Shown here: positions 1 to 7,347 of the stretch, piece after piece
Numbering within the stretch: the first letter of the stretch is position 1
How the letters are laid out: each line of letters starts with the position of its first letter
Assembly (NCBI GenBank): GCA_029057985.1
Contig: JAIDYR010000045.1
Location: forward strand, 1-49,166
Length of the DNA: 49,166 nucleotides
Direction of reading: 5' to 3'
Source: Muribaculaceae bacterium
Lineage (GTDB): Bacteria; Bacteroidota; Bacteroidia; Bacteroidales; Muribaculaceae
Translations under genes and position numbers: made by a program
Notes under the pieces: generated by a model
Told to the model about the DNA's origin: nothing
What the model saw: only the letters and a program-made list of their open reading frames with translations
The model's database searches: none

Positions 1-1
1 A

Positions 2-382
2 GTGAATATGAACACTCCTATCTTCATGTTCCAGTGGCAGAACTCAATTCACCTTCCTTTTGACATCTGGCTTAACGTCGACGCTCAACTAATGACTCGC
101 GGTTGGGACACCAATACTCGCCTGACAAATACGCCGTGGTATGTCAACGCGAAGATTTACAAAGGATTTTTCAAGGATGCTTTCAGTGTGACAGTGGAGG
201 CTAAGGATTTGTTCGACTCTGCTAAGAGTAATTTCTATCTATGTAGCGACGCCGTTCAGATACATCAGAAAAATTACTCTCCGGGTCGTTCAGTAATGCT
301 GACACTTCAGTACCGCTTCAATACAACCCGCGACCGTTATCGTGGTACAGGCGCAGGAAATACAGAGAAATCTCGTTTCTAA
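2..382 (+). CDS. Outer-membrane beta-barrel protein, C-terminal end (5' partial)
   Basis: This is the last 126 residues of a gene that begins left of the window; the frame is open to the edge, so the first GTG is not a real start. The sequence alternates aromatic and polar residues as membrane beta strands do, and ends with a strand (LQYRFN) followed by a polar tail, YRGTGAGNTEKSRF. That tail is typical of the TonB-receptor-like outer-membrane barrel family with an N-terminal carboxypeptidase-regulatory domain (OMP_b-brl_3 type) in Bacteroidales. The role is probably outer-membrane transport or structure; the substrate cannot be told from this fragment. A strong hairpin terminator follows 70 bases downstream. 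Confidence 0.75.
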   Translation: MNMNTPIFMFQWQNSIHLPFDIWLNVDAQLMTRGWDTNTRLTNTPWYVNAKIYKGFFKDAFSVTVEAKDLFDSAKSNFYLCSDAVQIHQKNYSPGRSVMLTLQYRFNTTRDRYRGTGAGNTEKSRF

Positions 383-453
383 TACTATATTCTTATAGAT
401 CTCGACCGCAATAATGGTCACGTTCAGCATTCTTCACTCGGAAACATATCCTT

Positions 454-499
454 AAAAGAAGTCGCATAAAATCAATTAGAGTTTTATGCGACTTCTTTT
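454..499 (+). terminator. Perfect 18-bp hairpin terminator
   Basis: Arms at 454-471 and 482-499 are exact reverse complements, with a 10-base loop. The 5' arm starts with four A and the 3' arm ends with four T, so it can stop transcription in either direction. It closes the outer-membrane barrel gene. Confidence 0.85.
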
Positions 500-518
500 A
501 TATATCGTGGAAAATTTG

Positions 519-526
519 TAATTTTG
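519..526 (+). promoter_or_regulatory. -7 element TAATTTTG of the 533-1269 gene pair
   Basis: TAATTTTG matches the Bacteroidetes TAnnTTTG box exactly. It ends only 6 bases before the ATG at 533, so the transcript would start at or next to the start codon (leaderless or nearly so). No clear TTTG is seen at -33. Confidence 0.6.
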
Positions 527-532
527 TCATGT

Positions 533-796
533 ATGAAGAAGCCTTTTCAAATTTCTACTTTAGATGATCAGCTCCTCACAATCGATCTATATGCTGTTGA
601 GGGGATAACTGCGACAACTACGGTAATTGATGACGAAACCGGTGATTCGATTTGTCCGGATTCGGAAATTTGCCGGATTGATATGATGAGTGGCCTGTCA
701 TACTTGAGCCGACTCTCTGTCTCTGATGCGCTGACCATCCAAAAATACATCTTCAAAAGAAAGATAAAAGAAGCAATCAAACTCACATTCCTATGA
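533..796 (+). CDS. Small hypothetical protein, 87 aa
   Basis: I do not recognise this protein. It reads MKKPFQISTLDD and continues with an acidic middle (VIDDETGDSICPDSEICRID) and a basic C-terminus. It has no signal peptide or membrane helix, and two cysteines lie at about positions 41 and 46. A TTG at 524 would extend it by three residues but lies inside the -7 promoter box, so the ATG at 533 is chosen. The stop overlaps the next start (ATGA at 793-796), so the two genes are translationally coupled and probably work together. Confidence 0.55.
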   Translation: MKKPFQISTLDDQLLTIDLYAVEGITATTTVIDDETGDSICPDSEICRIDMMSGLSYLSRLSVSDALTIQKYIFKRKIKEAIKLTFL

Positions 797-1269
797 AATC
801 GAAAGTTTCGTACAGTCGCTATGTAATTATAGTTACGACTATCATATCAGTCGTGCTATTCGCCGGCTGCATTGCGACTGTCAAAAATGAAGTCGCCTTT
901 TTCCCGTTGCTGTCCATTTACCTAATCCTCATCGTATTTTCCTTGTTATATGCACCCTTTTACATTACGGCGGACAATAATGAAATCATATTAGGTAGCA
1001 TATTGAGAAGAAAAAAGATTCAGATGAGAAATGTGGAAAGTGTTCAGCTTTTCCAACCGACCATGGGAGCTATACGAATATTCGGTTCAGGAGGCTTTAT
1101 GGGCTATTGGGGAATCTTCAGGGAAGGCGACATCGGAAGATATTACGGATTCTACGGAAAAGCATCAGATTGCTTTCTAATCAGAATGAAAAATGGCGAT
1201 AAATATGTCATTGGGTGTGCCCAACCGGGAAAGATGGCAGATTATATCAGATCGCAAATCCGGAATTGA
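793..1269 (+). CDS. Membrane protein with a bacterial PH-like domain, 158 aa
   Basis: Two hydrophobic helices (about residues 10-30 and 36-58) are followed by a soluble beta-rich domain starting at YITADNNEIILGSILRRKK. That arrangement, with the basic KIQMRNVESVQLF strand, resembles the small bacterial PH-domain membrane proteins of Bacteroidales. The domain would face the cytoplasm. Function is unknown. It is coupled by a 4-base overlap to the 87-residue protein upstream. Assignment of the PH fold rests on pattern recognition only. Confidence 0.6.
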   Translation: MKSKVSYSRYVIIVTTIISVVLFAGCIATVKNEVAFFPLLSIYLILIVFSLLYAPFYITADNNEIILGSILRRKKIQMRNVESVQLFQPTMGAIRIFGSGGFMGYWGIFREGDIGRYYGFYGKASDCFLIRMKNGDKYVIGCAQPGKMADYIRSQIRN

Positions 1270-1366
1270 TAGAACCGATAGCCGTTTATTCCCCCCGATA
1301 TAATCGGTCAATGAGAGCCATGTTCCCGGTTCCCTAACCCTCAGAACTCTAATCATTATTTGCGTT

Positions 1367-1795
1367 ATGACAAAAGGACAAAAATTGAAGATGTGCGATT
1401 GGACATTAGCTATCCTGCTGCCGATTGTCCTTGCATCAAGCATACAGTTGGAAACGACATCAAGCAGAGGCTTTTCTCCGGTTATTTTCCATATAATAGT
1501 TGCACTACCTTTTATGTGTCTTGTCATATGGCACATTTATCTTCATTTCCAGTGGAAAAAATGGTTTACTAAATTTAGCAAACTAAAAGTTCCGACGCGC
1601 ATACTCTGGTGGTTGTATATTCTTACTTTCATTTCAGGTGTAGCAACATCTATCCATTGGTTTTCAGAAAACGAACATAGTCCATTGGGTGGCATCCATG
1701 GAAAAATCGGATTTGTAATGATAGCATTTGCCATTGGACATACTATACGGCGTATAAAATTCTTCAAAACTAAGAAACAGAGCCGTTTCGCATAA
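1367..1795 (+). CDS. Four-helix membrane protein with conserved-looking histidines (DUF4405 / cytochrome b-like)
   Basis: This 142-residue protein has four predicted membrane helices (about 12-30, 38-60, 80-98 and 110-128). Histidines sit in or near them: H42, H56 and H60 on helix 2, H97 at the end of helix 3, H111 before helix 4 and H125 in it. Paired intramembrane histidines like these suggest b-type haem ligation, as in the DUF4405/cytochrome b561-like families. It may be an electron-transfer membrane protein; no partner gene is adjacent. It lies 97 bases after the PH-like gene and is closed by a double hairpin. Confidence 0.55.
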   Translation: MTKGQKLKMCDWTLAILLPIVLASSIQLETTSSRGFSPVIFHIIVALPFMCLVIWHIYLHFQWKKWFTKFSKLKVPTRILWWLYILTFISGVATSIHWFSENEHSPLGGIHGKIGFVMIAFAIGHTIRRIKFFKTKKQSRFA

Positions 1796-1798
1796 ATG

Positions 1799-1846
1799 TC
1801 AATGCCCATAACTTTGCTATGTCCTTCAGCAAGTTATGGGCATTGA
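1799..1846 (+). terminator. 16-bp perfect inverted repeat after the DUF4405-like gene
   Basis: Arms 1799-1814 and 1831-1846 are exact reverse complements with a 16-base loop. It begins just after the stop codon at 1795. It has no T-run of its own but is followed two bases later by a second hairpin. Confidence 0.65.
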
Positions 1847-1848
1847 TA

Positions 1849-1892
1849 TTAAGACCCCTCTATGTTGCAATCCTAATATAGAGGGGTCTTAA
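1849..1892 (+). terminator. 15-bp perfect GC-core hairpin terminator
   Basis: Arms 1849-1863 (core GACCCCTCTAT) and 1878-1892 pair perfectly. The ends are TTAA/TTAA, so it can act in both directions. It is the main terminator of the small-gene cluster to its left. Confidence 0.75.
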
Positions 1893-1896
1893 TACT

Positions 1897-2012
1897 TTCG
1901 CAACTTATTTTCTTTAGTCACGATGTCTGCACATCGTTTCTTCTTAAAAATCGAAACCGTTACAAAATCCGTAGGTTTTCTTATTGACATTCTTTAGCTT
2001 GCAGGCCCTATG
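1897..2012 (+). mobile_element. Truncated, diverged copy of the MITE-like element found at 37081-37272
   Basis: This stretch aligns with the right-hand 110 bases of the 37 kb element. Shared blocks include AGTCACGATG, TTCTT-AAAAATCGAAAC, CAAAATC-GTA and ACATTCTTTAGC, in the same order and spacing apart from a 2-base gap. Its right terminal repeat (1981-2010) matches the other copy at about 22 of 30 positions. The left 80 bases of the element are absent; the hairpin terminator occupies that side. The remaining sequence to 2105 shows nothing recognisable. Confidence 0.6.
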
Positions 2013-2105
2013 TAAAATCATTCTATAGATATATTGATTCTATAGAGTCTCATGATGAAGGAATCATAAAGCCGGTTGGAATTTGAATAGGAGAGGGGCT
2101 GAGAT

Positions 2106-2513
2106 TCAGAGGACAAGACTGGAGAATAGAGACTGGAATTTATTATCGAGTAGAGAGATAAGATCGGAAGAGGGGATATCGCCCGGGTGGCGGAGGATTC
2201 CCGGATGGGAGGGAGAGGTCTGGATTATTGCGCTCTTTACAGCGGCCATCCAGCGATAACGCTCTTCGACGGGAAGTCCGGATTCGGGGACATCATTACG
2301 TTCGAAAATGCTCAGTTGGGTACGCAGTCGGTCAGTATCCGCCTTCAGACTCAATGCGTGTATGCGCTCTTCGTCGATATGGATTGCCACTCGCATCCAT
2401 CGAAGTTTTTTACACATCATCATCAATCCGACGTTGACGTATTCCTCGCGCTCTATGTCAGGCACATAGCGCAACAGACAATATTCGTATATAAGCTTCC
2501 CGGTCTCCATCAT
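2106..2513 (-). CDS. DUF3037 domain protein, partner of the HipA-like kinase
   Basis: This 135-residue protein opens with KLIYEYCLLRYVPDIEREEYVNVGLMM, the usual signature of DUF3037 (phage or plasmid-like small proteins of unknown biochemistry). Family members are often found immediately next to a HipA-like kinase, as here. Its ATG overlaps the stop of the kinase gene (ATGA at 2510-2513), so expression is coupled. It could be a substrate, inhibitor or adaptor for the kinase; nothing in the sequence decides this. It is the last gene of the minus-strand run beginning at pheA. Confidence 0.75.
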   Translation of the reverse strand: MMETGKLIYEYCLLRYVPDIEREEYVNVGLMMMCKKLRWMRVAIHIDEERIHALSLKADTDRLRTQLSIFERNDVPESGLPVEERYRWMAAVKSAIIQTSPSHPGILRHPGDIPSSDLISLLDNKFQSLFSSLVL

Positions 2514-3331
2514 TTCAGCATATTTCTTTGGCGTATCGCTTCCTGAGTAAAGATATGACTCTCGGCAAGTCGCTTAGTGAGGAATTTTTTATAGCCGGCC
2601 CTGCGTTCTTCAGCCGATGGTCCTTTTGCAGATTCATCCGCAAAGGCTGAGAGTTCGGTTAGCGGCGCCTCTTCAGATAGCCATTCTTCCGGGACAAGAT
2701 CCACTATTTTCTCCAATGTGCGCGGAGTTATGGCCTGTCGCATAAGCTTGTCGGCTTCCTCCAGGCGGTCAGCAATGGGGAGCAGAGCGTGGCGACTGAT
2801 ATAGGGGAATGGATCGAGAGCGGCCTCTTCCGGATCGCGACCGGAATGATGGAAATAGAGAGATGCCCCGTTGTCGATCAGCCACAATTCATTATGCCAT
2901 ATCATCATATTCGGGTTGAGTCGGGTGCGGTCAACGTTAGTCAGAAACGCGTCTAACCAAACAATCTTGGAGGCCGTCAGCGGATCGACGGAATTTGCGG
3001 CAGGATCGAATGTAGCCGCTCCATCGAGGAAATGCAGTCCGAGGTTGAGACCTTCAGACTTACGCATCAGTTCCTGCACTTCCTCATCGGGCTCAGTAAT
3101 CCCGAATACTTCATCAAGGTGGAGAAGTACGAGTTCGGGTGTCCTGAACTTAAACGCCTTGGCTATCAGTCCGCCTATAAGTTCAGCGACGAGTGCTTTT
3201 TTTCCATGGCCTGCGCCCCTCATCTTTATGACATAACGGAAGCCGTCGGAAGCCTCCCCAAGCAAGGGTAAGCTTCCTCCCTCGCGCAGGGGAAGAATAT
3301 ATCGGGTCAGTTCTTCTTCTCGTAATTCCAT
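2510..3331 (-). CDS. HipA-like Ser/Thr kinase (HipA_2 type), 273 aa
   Basis: A small kinase-fold protein of the HipA_2 group. Visible elements are a beta-strand lysine (VIKM, K36), a glycine-rich GHGKKA loop nearby, a catalytic-loop-like TNVDRTRLNPN (D134, N139, N141) and a metal-binding WLIDNGAS (D153). At 273 residues it is shorter than classical HipA (about 440) and lacks the N-terminal Couple_hipA region. Its start lies 25 bases inside the end of the DAHP synthase/chorismate mutase gene in another frame, so it is part of that operon. A DUF3037 gene follows with a 4-base overlap. No HipB-like antitoxin is present, which argues against a simple toxin-antitoxin pair. Confidence 0.75.
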   Translation of the reverse strand: MELREEELTRYILPLREGGSLPLLGEASDGFRYVIKMRGAGHGKKALVAELIGGLIAKAFKFRTPELVLLHLDEVFGITEPDEEVQELMRKSEGLNLGLHFLDGAATFDPAANSVDPLTASKIVWLDAFLTNVDRTRLNPNMMIWHNELWLIDNGASLYFHHSGRDPEEAALDPFPYISRHALLPIADRLEEADKLMRQAITPRTLEKIVDLVPEEWLSEEAPLTELSAFADESAKGPSAEERRAGYKKFLTKRLAESHIFTQEAIRQRNMLK

Positions 3332-4404
3332 TTCCTGTCATTGATGATTTCGATCTGCTGGCGCACGCTCTCATCATGTATTGCAAGGAGGATAGTCTTC
3401 ATGAAGTCTTTATCCATCTGCATTGCCTTGCCGGCCTCGACGCGGGTAGCGATGACGTCATTATAGCGATTGGCCTGTACGACCGGCATTCTATGTAGCT
3501 TCTTATATCGTCCGATCTCACGCGATACTTCCATACGCTTAGCAAGAATTTCAAGGAGATCGTTATCGATCCGGTCGATCTGCTGGCGAAGGAGAGTCAG
3601 ATTTTCGGTAGTCTCCTTTTCGGCGCGGATGACGAGAGTATGCAGAATGAAATTAAGTACTTCCGGAGTCAATTGCTGCTTGGCATCGCTCCAGGCTTCA
3701 TCCGGATCGCAATGGCTTTCAATGATAAGACCGTTAAAGCCCATGTCGAGCGCCTGTTGGGAGAGAGGAGCGATAAGTTCGCGTTTTCCTCCGATGTGAG
3801 AAGGATCGACGATTATAGGCAGATTCGGGAAGCGGAGACGCAGTTCGATGGGGACATTCCACTGGGGTACATTACGATAGAGATGCTTACCATATACAGA
3901 GAATCCTCTGTGAATTGCGCCAAGTCGACGGATTCCGGCATTATAGATGCGCTGCATTGCACCTATCCAGAGTTCGAGGTCAGGATTTACGGGGTTTTTT
4001 ACAAGCACGGGTACGTCGGCATTCAATTCCTGAAGAGTGTCGGCAATCTCCTGCATGGCGAAGGGGTTGGCGGAGGTACGTGCGCCTATCCAGAGGAGAT
4101 CTACTCCTGCTTCGAGAGCTTCGGTGACATGAGCACGGGTAGCTACTTCGCAAGCTGTAAGCATGCCCGTTTCCTGTTTTACCTCCTTAAGCCATTCCAG
4201 GGCCGGGGCTCCGACTCCTTCGAATCCCCCGGGCTTTGTGCGGGGTTTCCATATTCCGGCCCGGAAGATTTTAATACCGTTGGAGGCCAGTTGGCGGGCG
4301 GTGTCAAGGGTTTGTTCGCGGGTTTCGGCCGAGCAAGGGCCGGCGATTATGATGGGTTCCCCGGAAGCTTCTAACTGCGGGAAGAGGGGTTTCAGATCTT
4401 TCAT
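3307..4404 (-). CDS. Bifunctional 3-deoxy-7-phosphoheptulonate synthase / chorismate mutase
   Basis: Residues 1-260 are a type I-beta (KDO8P synthase-like) DAHP synthase: IIIAGPCSAE at 18-27, FRAGIWKPRTKPGGF, IGARTSANPF, LVKNPVNPDLELWIGA and the metal-site region IVDPSHIGGKR. Residues 265-355 form an AroQ chorismate mutase (LLRQQIDRIDNDLLEILAKRMEV). The fusion joins the first shikimate step to the branch point leading to phenylalanine and tyrosine and is standard in Bacteroidetes; the mutase end may give feedback control. It lies 9 bases after the aminotransferase gene. The following gene starts inside its last 25 bases. Confidence 0.93.
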   Translation of the reverse strand: MKDLKPLFPQLEASGEPIIIAGPCSAETREQTLDTARQLASNGIKIFRAGIWKPRTKPGGFEGVGAPALEWLKEVKQETGMLTACEVATRAHVTEALEAGVDLLWIGARTSANPFAMQEIADTLQELNADVPVLVKNPVNPDLELWIGAMQRIYNAGIRRLGAIHRGFSVYGKHLYRNVPQWNVPIELRLRFPNLPIIVDPSHIGGKRELIAPLSQQALDMGFNGLIIESHCDPDEAWSDAKQQLTPEVLNFILHTLVIRAEKETTENLTLLRQQIDRIDNDLLEILAKRMEVSREIGRYKKLHRMPVVQANRYNDVIATRVEAGKAMQMDKDFMKTILLAIHDESVRQQIEIINDRKWNYEKKN

Positions 4405-4413
4405 ATATAGATA

Positions 4414-5580
4414 TTATTTAGCGTTAATGCGACTCAGGGCCTCGCGAAGGCGGTCTTCAGTAGCGCAAAGCGAGATGCGGATATAGCGGTTACCGTTAGA
4501 GCCGAAGATGAATCCCGGAGTAATGAATACCCGGTTTTGATATAGGATTCTATCCGTAAATTTCTCAACATCGTCGATTTCGTCCGGGATTCTGCCCCAT
4601 AGAAAGAGCCCCTGCTGCCCGGGGTCGTAAGAGCAACCGAGAGTTGTCATGATCTCCTCTGCGATCTTGCGTCGGCGTCCATAAGCTTCGTTGACTTCAT
4701 CAATCCAATCCTGACCAAGCGAAAGGGCCTTGACAGCTCCGAGCATCATCGGAAGAAACTGCCCCGAGTCAACGTTGGATTTCACTTTCAGTATCCAACT
4801 GATGAATTCCGGATTAGACGCGCACATAGCCATGCGCCACCCTGGCATATTGTGGCTTTTGGAAAGTGAATTCATCTCAATAGCAATCTCTTTAGCTCCT
4901 TCTATTGAGAGTATGCTCTGAGGTTCGGGATTCAGGATAAAACTATAAGGATTATCGTGGACTATTACAATATTATGGCGAAGTCCGAAATCCACGAGCT
5001 TTTGGTAAAGTTCGTGTGAAGCCGGAGTACCGGTCGGCATGTGGGGGTAGTTGACCCACATCAGTTTAATTCGTTCAAGAGGAAGACGTTCCAATGCGTC
5101 AAAGTCCGGCTTCCAGTTATTTTCCGGGGTCAGATCATAAGGGAAAATCTCTGCGCCTACTATTTTAGATACCGAGGTGTATGTCGGGTATCCCGGATTC
5201 GGGACCAGGACTCCGTCGCCCGGATTAAGGAATGCAAGAGAGATATGAGTAATACCCTCCTTTGAGCCGATCAGCGGTAGGATTTCAGAATCGGGATTCA
5301 GATCAACATTATAGAAACGCTTATAAAAACCGGCGTATGCTTCGCGTAGTTCCCCCAATCCTTTGGTGAGCTGATAGCCATGAGTGTCAGGCCGTCGGGC
5401 TGCTTGGCATAATTCATTGATGACTTCCTGATGAGGAGGGCGGTCAGGACCTCCTATGCCTAAGGAAACAATGTCGAACCCTTTGGCATTGAGAGAGGCC
5501 ACTTCCTGCAGTTTGCGGGAAAAATAATACTCCTTGATGTGGTCAAGCCTTTCGGCCGGTGATATTTTCGGTGTATTCAT
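4414..5580 (-). CDS. Class I/II PLP-dependent aminotransferase (aromatic pathway)
   Basis: A 388-residue fold-type I aminotransferase. Landmarks are NPGYPTYTS at 128-136, NYPHMPTG (N177), HDNPYSF (D209, Y212), the PLP lysine in SLSKSHNMPGWRMA (K241) and R249 after it. It resembles LL-DAP/aspartate-type aminotransferases, but its position between prephenate dehydratase (4 bases away) and DAHP synthase/chorismate mutase suggests it aminates phenylpyruvate or hydroxyphenylpyruvate, or prephenate. Exact substrate is inference from the operon. Confidence 0.85.
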   Translation of the reverse strand: MNTPKISPAERLDHIKEYYFSRKLQEVASLNAKGFDIVSLGIGGPDRPPHQEVINELCQAARRPDTHGYQLTKGLGELREAYAGFYKRFYNVDLNPDSEILPLIGSKEGITHISLAFLNPGDGVLVPNPGYPTYTSVSKIVGAEIFPYDLTPENNWKPDFDALERLPLERIKLMWVNYPHMPTGTPASHELYQKLVDFGLRHNIVIVHDNPYSFILNPEPQSILSIEGAKEIAIEMNSLSKSHNMPGWRMAMCASNPEFISWILKVKSNVDSGQFLPMMLGAVKALSLGQDWIDEVNEAYGRRRKIAEEIMTTLGCSYDPGQQGLFLWGRIPDEIDDVEKFTDRILYQNRVFITPGFIFGSNGNRYIRISLCATEDRLREALSRINAK

Positions 5581-5584
5581 GAGC

Positions 5585-6445
5585 TTATATTTCTTGCTGA
5601 CATTCTGCGTATTCTCCCAGGGATTTGAATTCTCCGAGGAGCGGGCGGATTGCCGTGATAGCCTGATGATAACGTTCCTGAGAATCGAAGGTCAGATCTA
5701 CATAGAAACGATATTCCCATTCTCGTCCGAGTATCGGCATTGACTGAATTTTAGTCAGGTTCATATCATAGAAAGAAAGAATTGTCAATATTTTTGACAA
5801 CGCTCCCTGCGAGTGTGGAAGAGAAAATACTACAGAGGCTTTATTAATGCGTTCTTTTGGCAAAAGAAGGGTTGGAATTCTCTCTTCATGCGCCAGCACG
5901 AGGAAACGCGTGAAATTACGTTTGTTGGTCTCGATCTCTTTTTCCAGGATATTGAGGCCATAGAGTTCTGCAGCCAAGGCGGGACAAATGGCCGCGCGAT
6001 GAGGAAGTTGTCCTTCTGCGATATCCCTGGCGGCTCCTGCCGTGTCAAACCATTCTACCGACTTGATATGAGGATGCTCCCCCAAGAATAGATCACACTG
6101 CATAAGAGCCATCGGATGAGACATGACTGCCTGCACGGATTCCAGAGTTTCTTCCGGTAGAGCCGCTATTGAGTGTGATATACGTTTCTTGTGTTCGCCG
6201 ATTATCTTAAGATCGCTTTGTCGCAGAAGTTCATGATTCTGAAGCAGGGCTCCGGCAATAGTGTTTTCAATTGCCATTATGCCTACCAGCTGGCGATCGG
6301 CTTCAAGCGCATGAAACATTGCGGGAAATGTCTCGCAAGGCAAAGGCTCGACATTTATATGAGGAGCATGGATAGAGAAAAATTCGCGAGCCGCAGCATC
6401 ATGAAAACAACCCGCGACCCCTTGTATTGTTACATTTAATTCCAT
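5585..6445 (-). CDS. pheA: Prephenate dehydratase
   Basis: A 286-residue prephenate dehydratase that makes phenylpyruvate for phenylalanine synthesis. The catalytic domain covers about 3-185 and includes AIENTIAGALLQN (59-70) and the catalytic TRF motif (179-181). An ACT domain follows, with the phenylalanine-sensing SQGALSKIL segment (GALS, 214-217), so feedback inhibition by phenylalanine is expected. A longer frame opens at a TTG at 6466, but that codon lies inside the -7 promoter box (6464-6471), so the ATG at 6445 is the start; the leader is only about a dozen bases. First gene of the aromatic operon. Confidence 0.92.
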   Translation of the reverse strand: MELNVTIQGVAGCFHDAAAREFFSIHAPHINVEPLPCETFPAMFHALEADRQLVGIMAIENTIAGALLQNHELLRQSDLKIIGEHKKRISHSIAALPEETLESVQAVMSHPMALMQCDLFLGEHPHIKSVEWFDTAGAARDIAEGQLPHRAAICPALAAELYGLNILEKEIETNKRNFTRFLVLAHEERIPTLLLPKERINKASVVFSLPHSQGALSKILTILSFYDMNLTKIQSMPILGREWEYRFYVDLTFDSQERYHQAITAIRPLLGEFKSLGEYAECQQEI

Positions 6446-6463
6446 AAAAGCCTGAATAGATTG

Positions 6464-6495
6464 CAAATTTACAAAAAAATTCGCGAGTATGCAAA
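6464..6495 (-). promoter_or_regulatory. Promoter of the pheA operon
   Basis: On the minus strand, TTTG (6492-6495), a 20-base spacer and TAAATTTG (6464-6471) match the Bacteroidetes consensus exactly. Transcription should start near 6457-6460, leaving a very short leader before the ATG at 6445. Confidence 0.8.
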
Positions 6496-6558
6496 GAGCG
6501 AGATAAGCCTAAGGCCGATTGGTGGAGTTAAGGGCACTTTGACTTGTTGAAAATTCGC

Positions 6559-6591
6559 AAAAAAAAATTGATTGTCATCTCGACAACCAAT
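6559..6591 (-). terminator. Rho-independent terminator upstream of the pheA promoter
   Basis: Minus-strand stem ATTGGTTGTC paired with GACAATCAAT across a GAGAT loop (one G-U pair), directly followed by nine T. It could end the small RNA, or read-through from adk. Confidence 0.75.
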
Positions 6592-6641
6592 CTTCTGTTA
6601 ACCTTAAAATCTAATACCATGAAAAACTCACTGCAAAGTTA
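6559..6641 (-). ncRNA. Candidate small RNA (about 70 nt) between adk and pheA
   Basis: On the minus strand a -7 box TAACTTTG (6634-6641) is followed about 40 bases after the expected start by a 10-bp stem (6591-6582 with 6576-6567, one G-U pair, 5-base loop) and a run of nine T (6567-6559): a complete promoter-to-terminator unit with a product of about 70 nt. The -33 side is weaker (ATTG near 6660-6663, spacer about 18). A perfect 14-bp palindrome lies at 6662-6675. A short frame starting at the ATG near 6621 (minus) runs through the hairpin, so a leader-peptide reading is also possible. No Rfam match can be claimed. Confidence 0.45.
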
Positions 6642-6661
6642 TAAAAAAATTTTCAAAAACA

Positions 6662-6675
6662 ATGTTGTACAACAT
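6662..6675. promoter_or_regulatory. Perfect 14-bp palindrome ATGTTGTACAACAT
   Basis: The sequence equals its own reverse complement and touches the presumed -33 region of the small-RNA promoter. It looks like a site for a dimeric repressor. It could instead be part of a weak adk terminator, since it also lies about 70 bases after the adk stop. Confidence 0.4.
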
Positions 6676-6741
6676 AAAAATTTTAATATTTAACATTTGT
6701 TAACTAAAATATGCCGTTTTTACATTGTTTCTCTGTTCGGT

Positions 6742-7341
6742 TTATTTGCGGGTGCGTCGTATTTCCCCGGTAGCTTTTTCGATGCCGTCGGCTATTGAGT
6801 TGAATATATCATCGACAGAACCGCTTCCGTTGATAGGCATATAAGTTCCCTCCTTAAGGTAATATTCCTTCAAGGGATGAGTCTGATTATGATAGACTTC
6901 CAGCCGATTTTTAATAGTATCGAGGTTATCGTCAGCTCGACCGGTCTGTTTGCCCCGATTGATCATACGCTCGATTAGTTCATCTTCGGGAACTTCCAGT
7001 CCTACGACAGCGTGAAGTGTCGTGCCGCGTGCATTAAGAATATCTTTGAGCGCTTCGGCCTGCGGTATAGTTCGTGGAAATCCGTCGAAGACAATCCCCT
7101 TAGCTCCTTTAGCCTCATTGTCTATGACATCTTTGAGCAGATCTATGATCAGGTCATCGGGAATCAGATGACCTTTGGATATATATTTGTCGGCAGTGAT
7201 TCCGAGTGGAGTCTTGCGGGCAATATGGTCGCGAAGCACTTCTCCGGTGGAGATGTGATAAAGTCCGTACTGATCTATTAATTTGGCACTCTGAGTGCCC
7301 TTGCCGGAGCCCGGAGCTCCGAACAATACCAGATTAAGCAT
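6742..7341 (-). CDS. adk: Adenylate kinase
   Basis: A 199-residue adenylate kinase (ATP + AMP = 2 ADP). The P-loop GAPGSGKGT is at 8-16, the AMP-binding region STGEVLRDHI follows, and FDGFPRTIPQAEAL and the arginine-rich NRGKQTGRADDN segment are present. The LID is the short form without zinc cysteines, which explains the length below the 215 residues of long-form enzymes. It lies 6 bases downstream of hpt, forming a purine salvage and energy pair. Confidence 0.96.
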   Translation of the reverse strand: MLNLVLFGAPGSGKGTQSAKLIDQYGLYHISTGEVLRDHIARKTPLGITADKYISKGHLIPDDLIIDLLKDVIDNEAKGAKGIVFDGFPRTIPQAEALKDILNARGTTLHAVVGLEVPEDELIERMINRGKQTGRADDNLDTIKNRLEVYHNQTHPLKEYYLKEGTYMPINGSGSVDDIFNSIADGIEKATGEIRRTRK

Positions 7342-7347
7342 AATTTT

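Noticed and set aside
3640-4374. A 244-codon plus-strand frame
   Set aside because: It is antisense to the DAHP synthase/chorismate mutase gene and has no family signature.
6446-6466. N-terminal extension of PheA from TTG 6466
   Set aside because: The start codon would lie inside the -7 promoter box of the operon.
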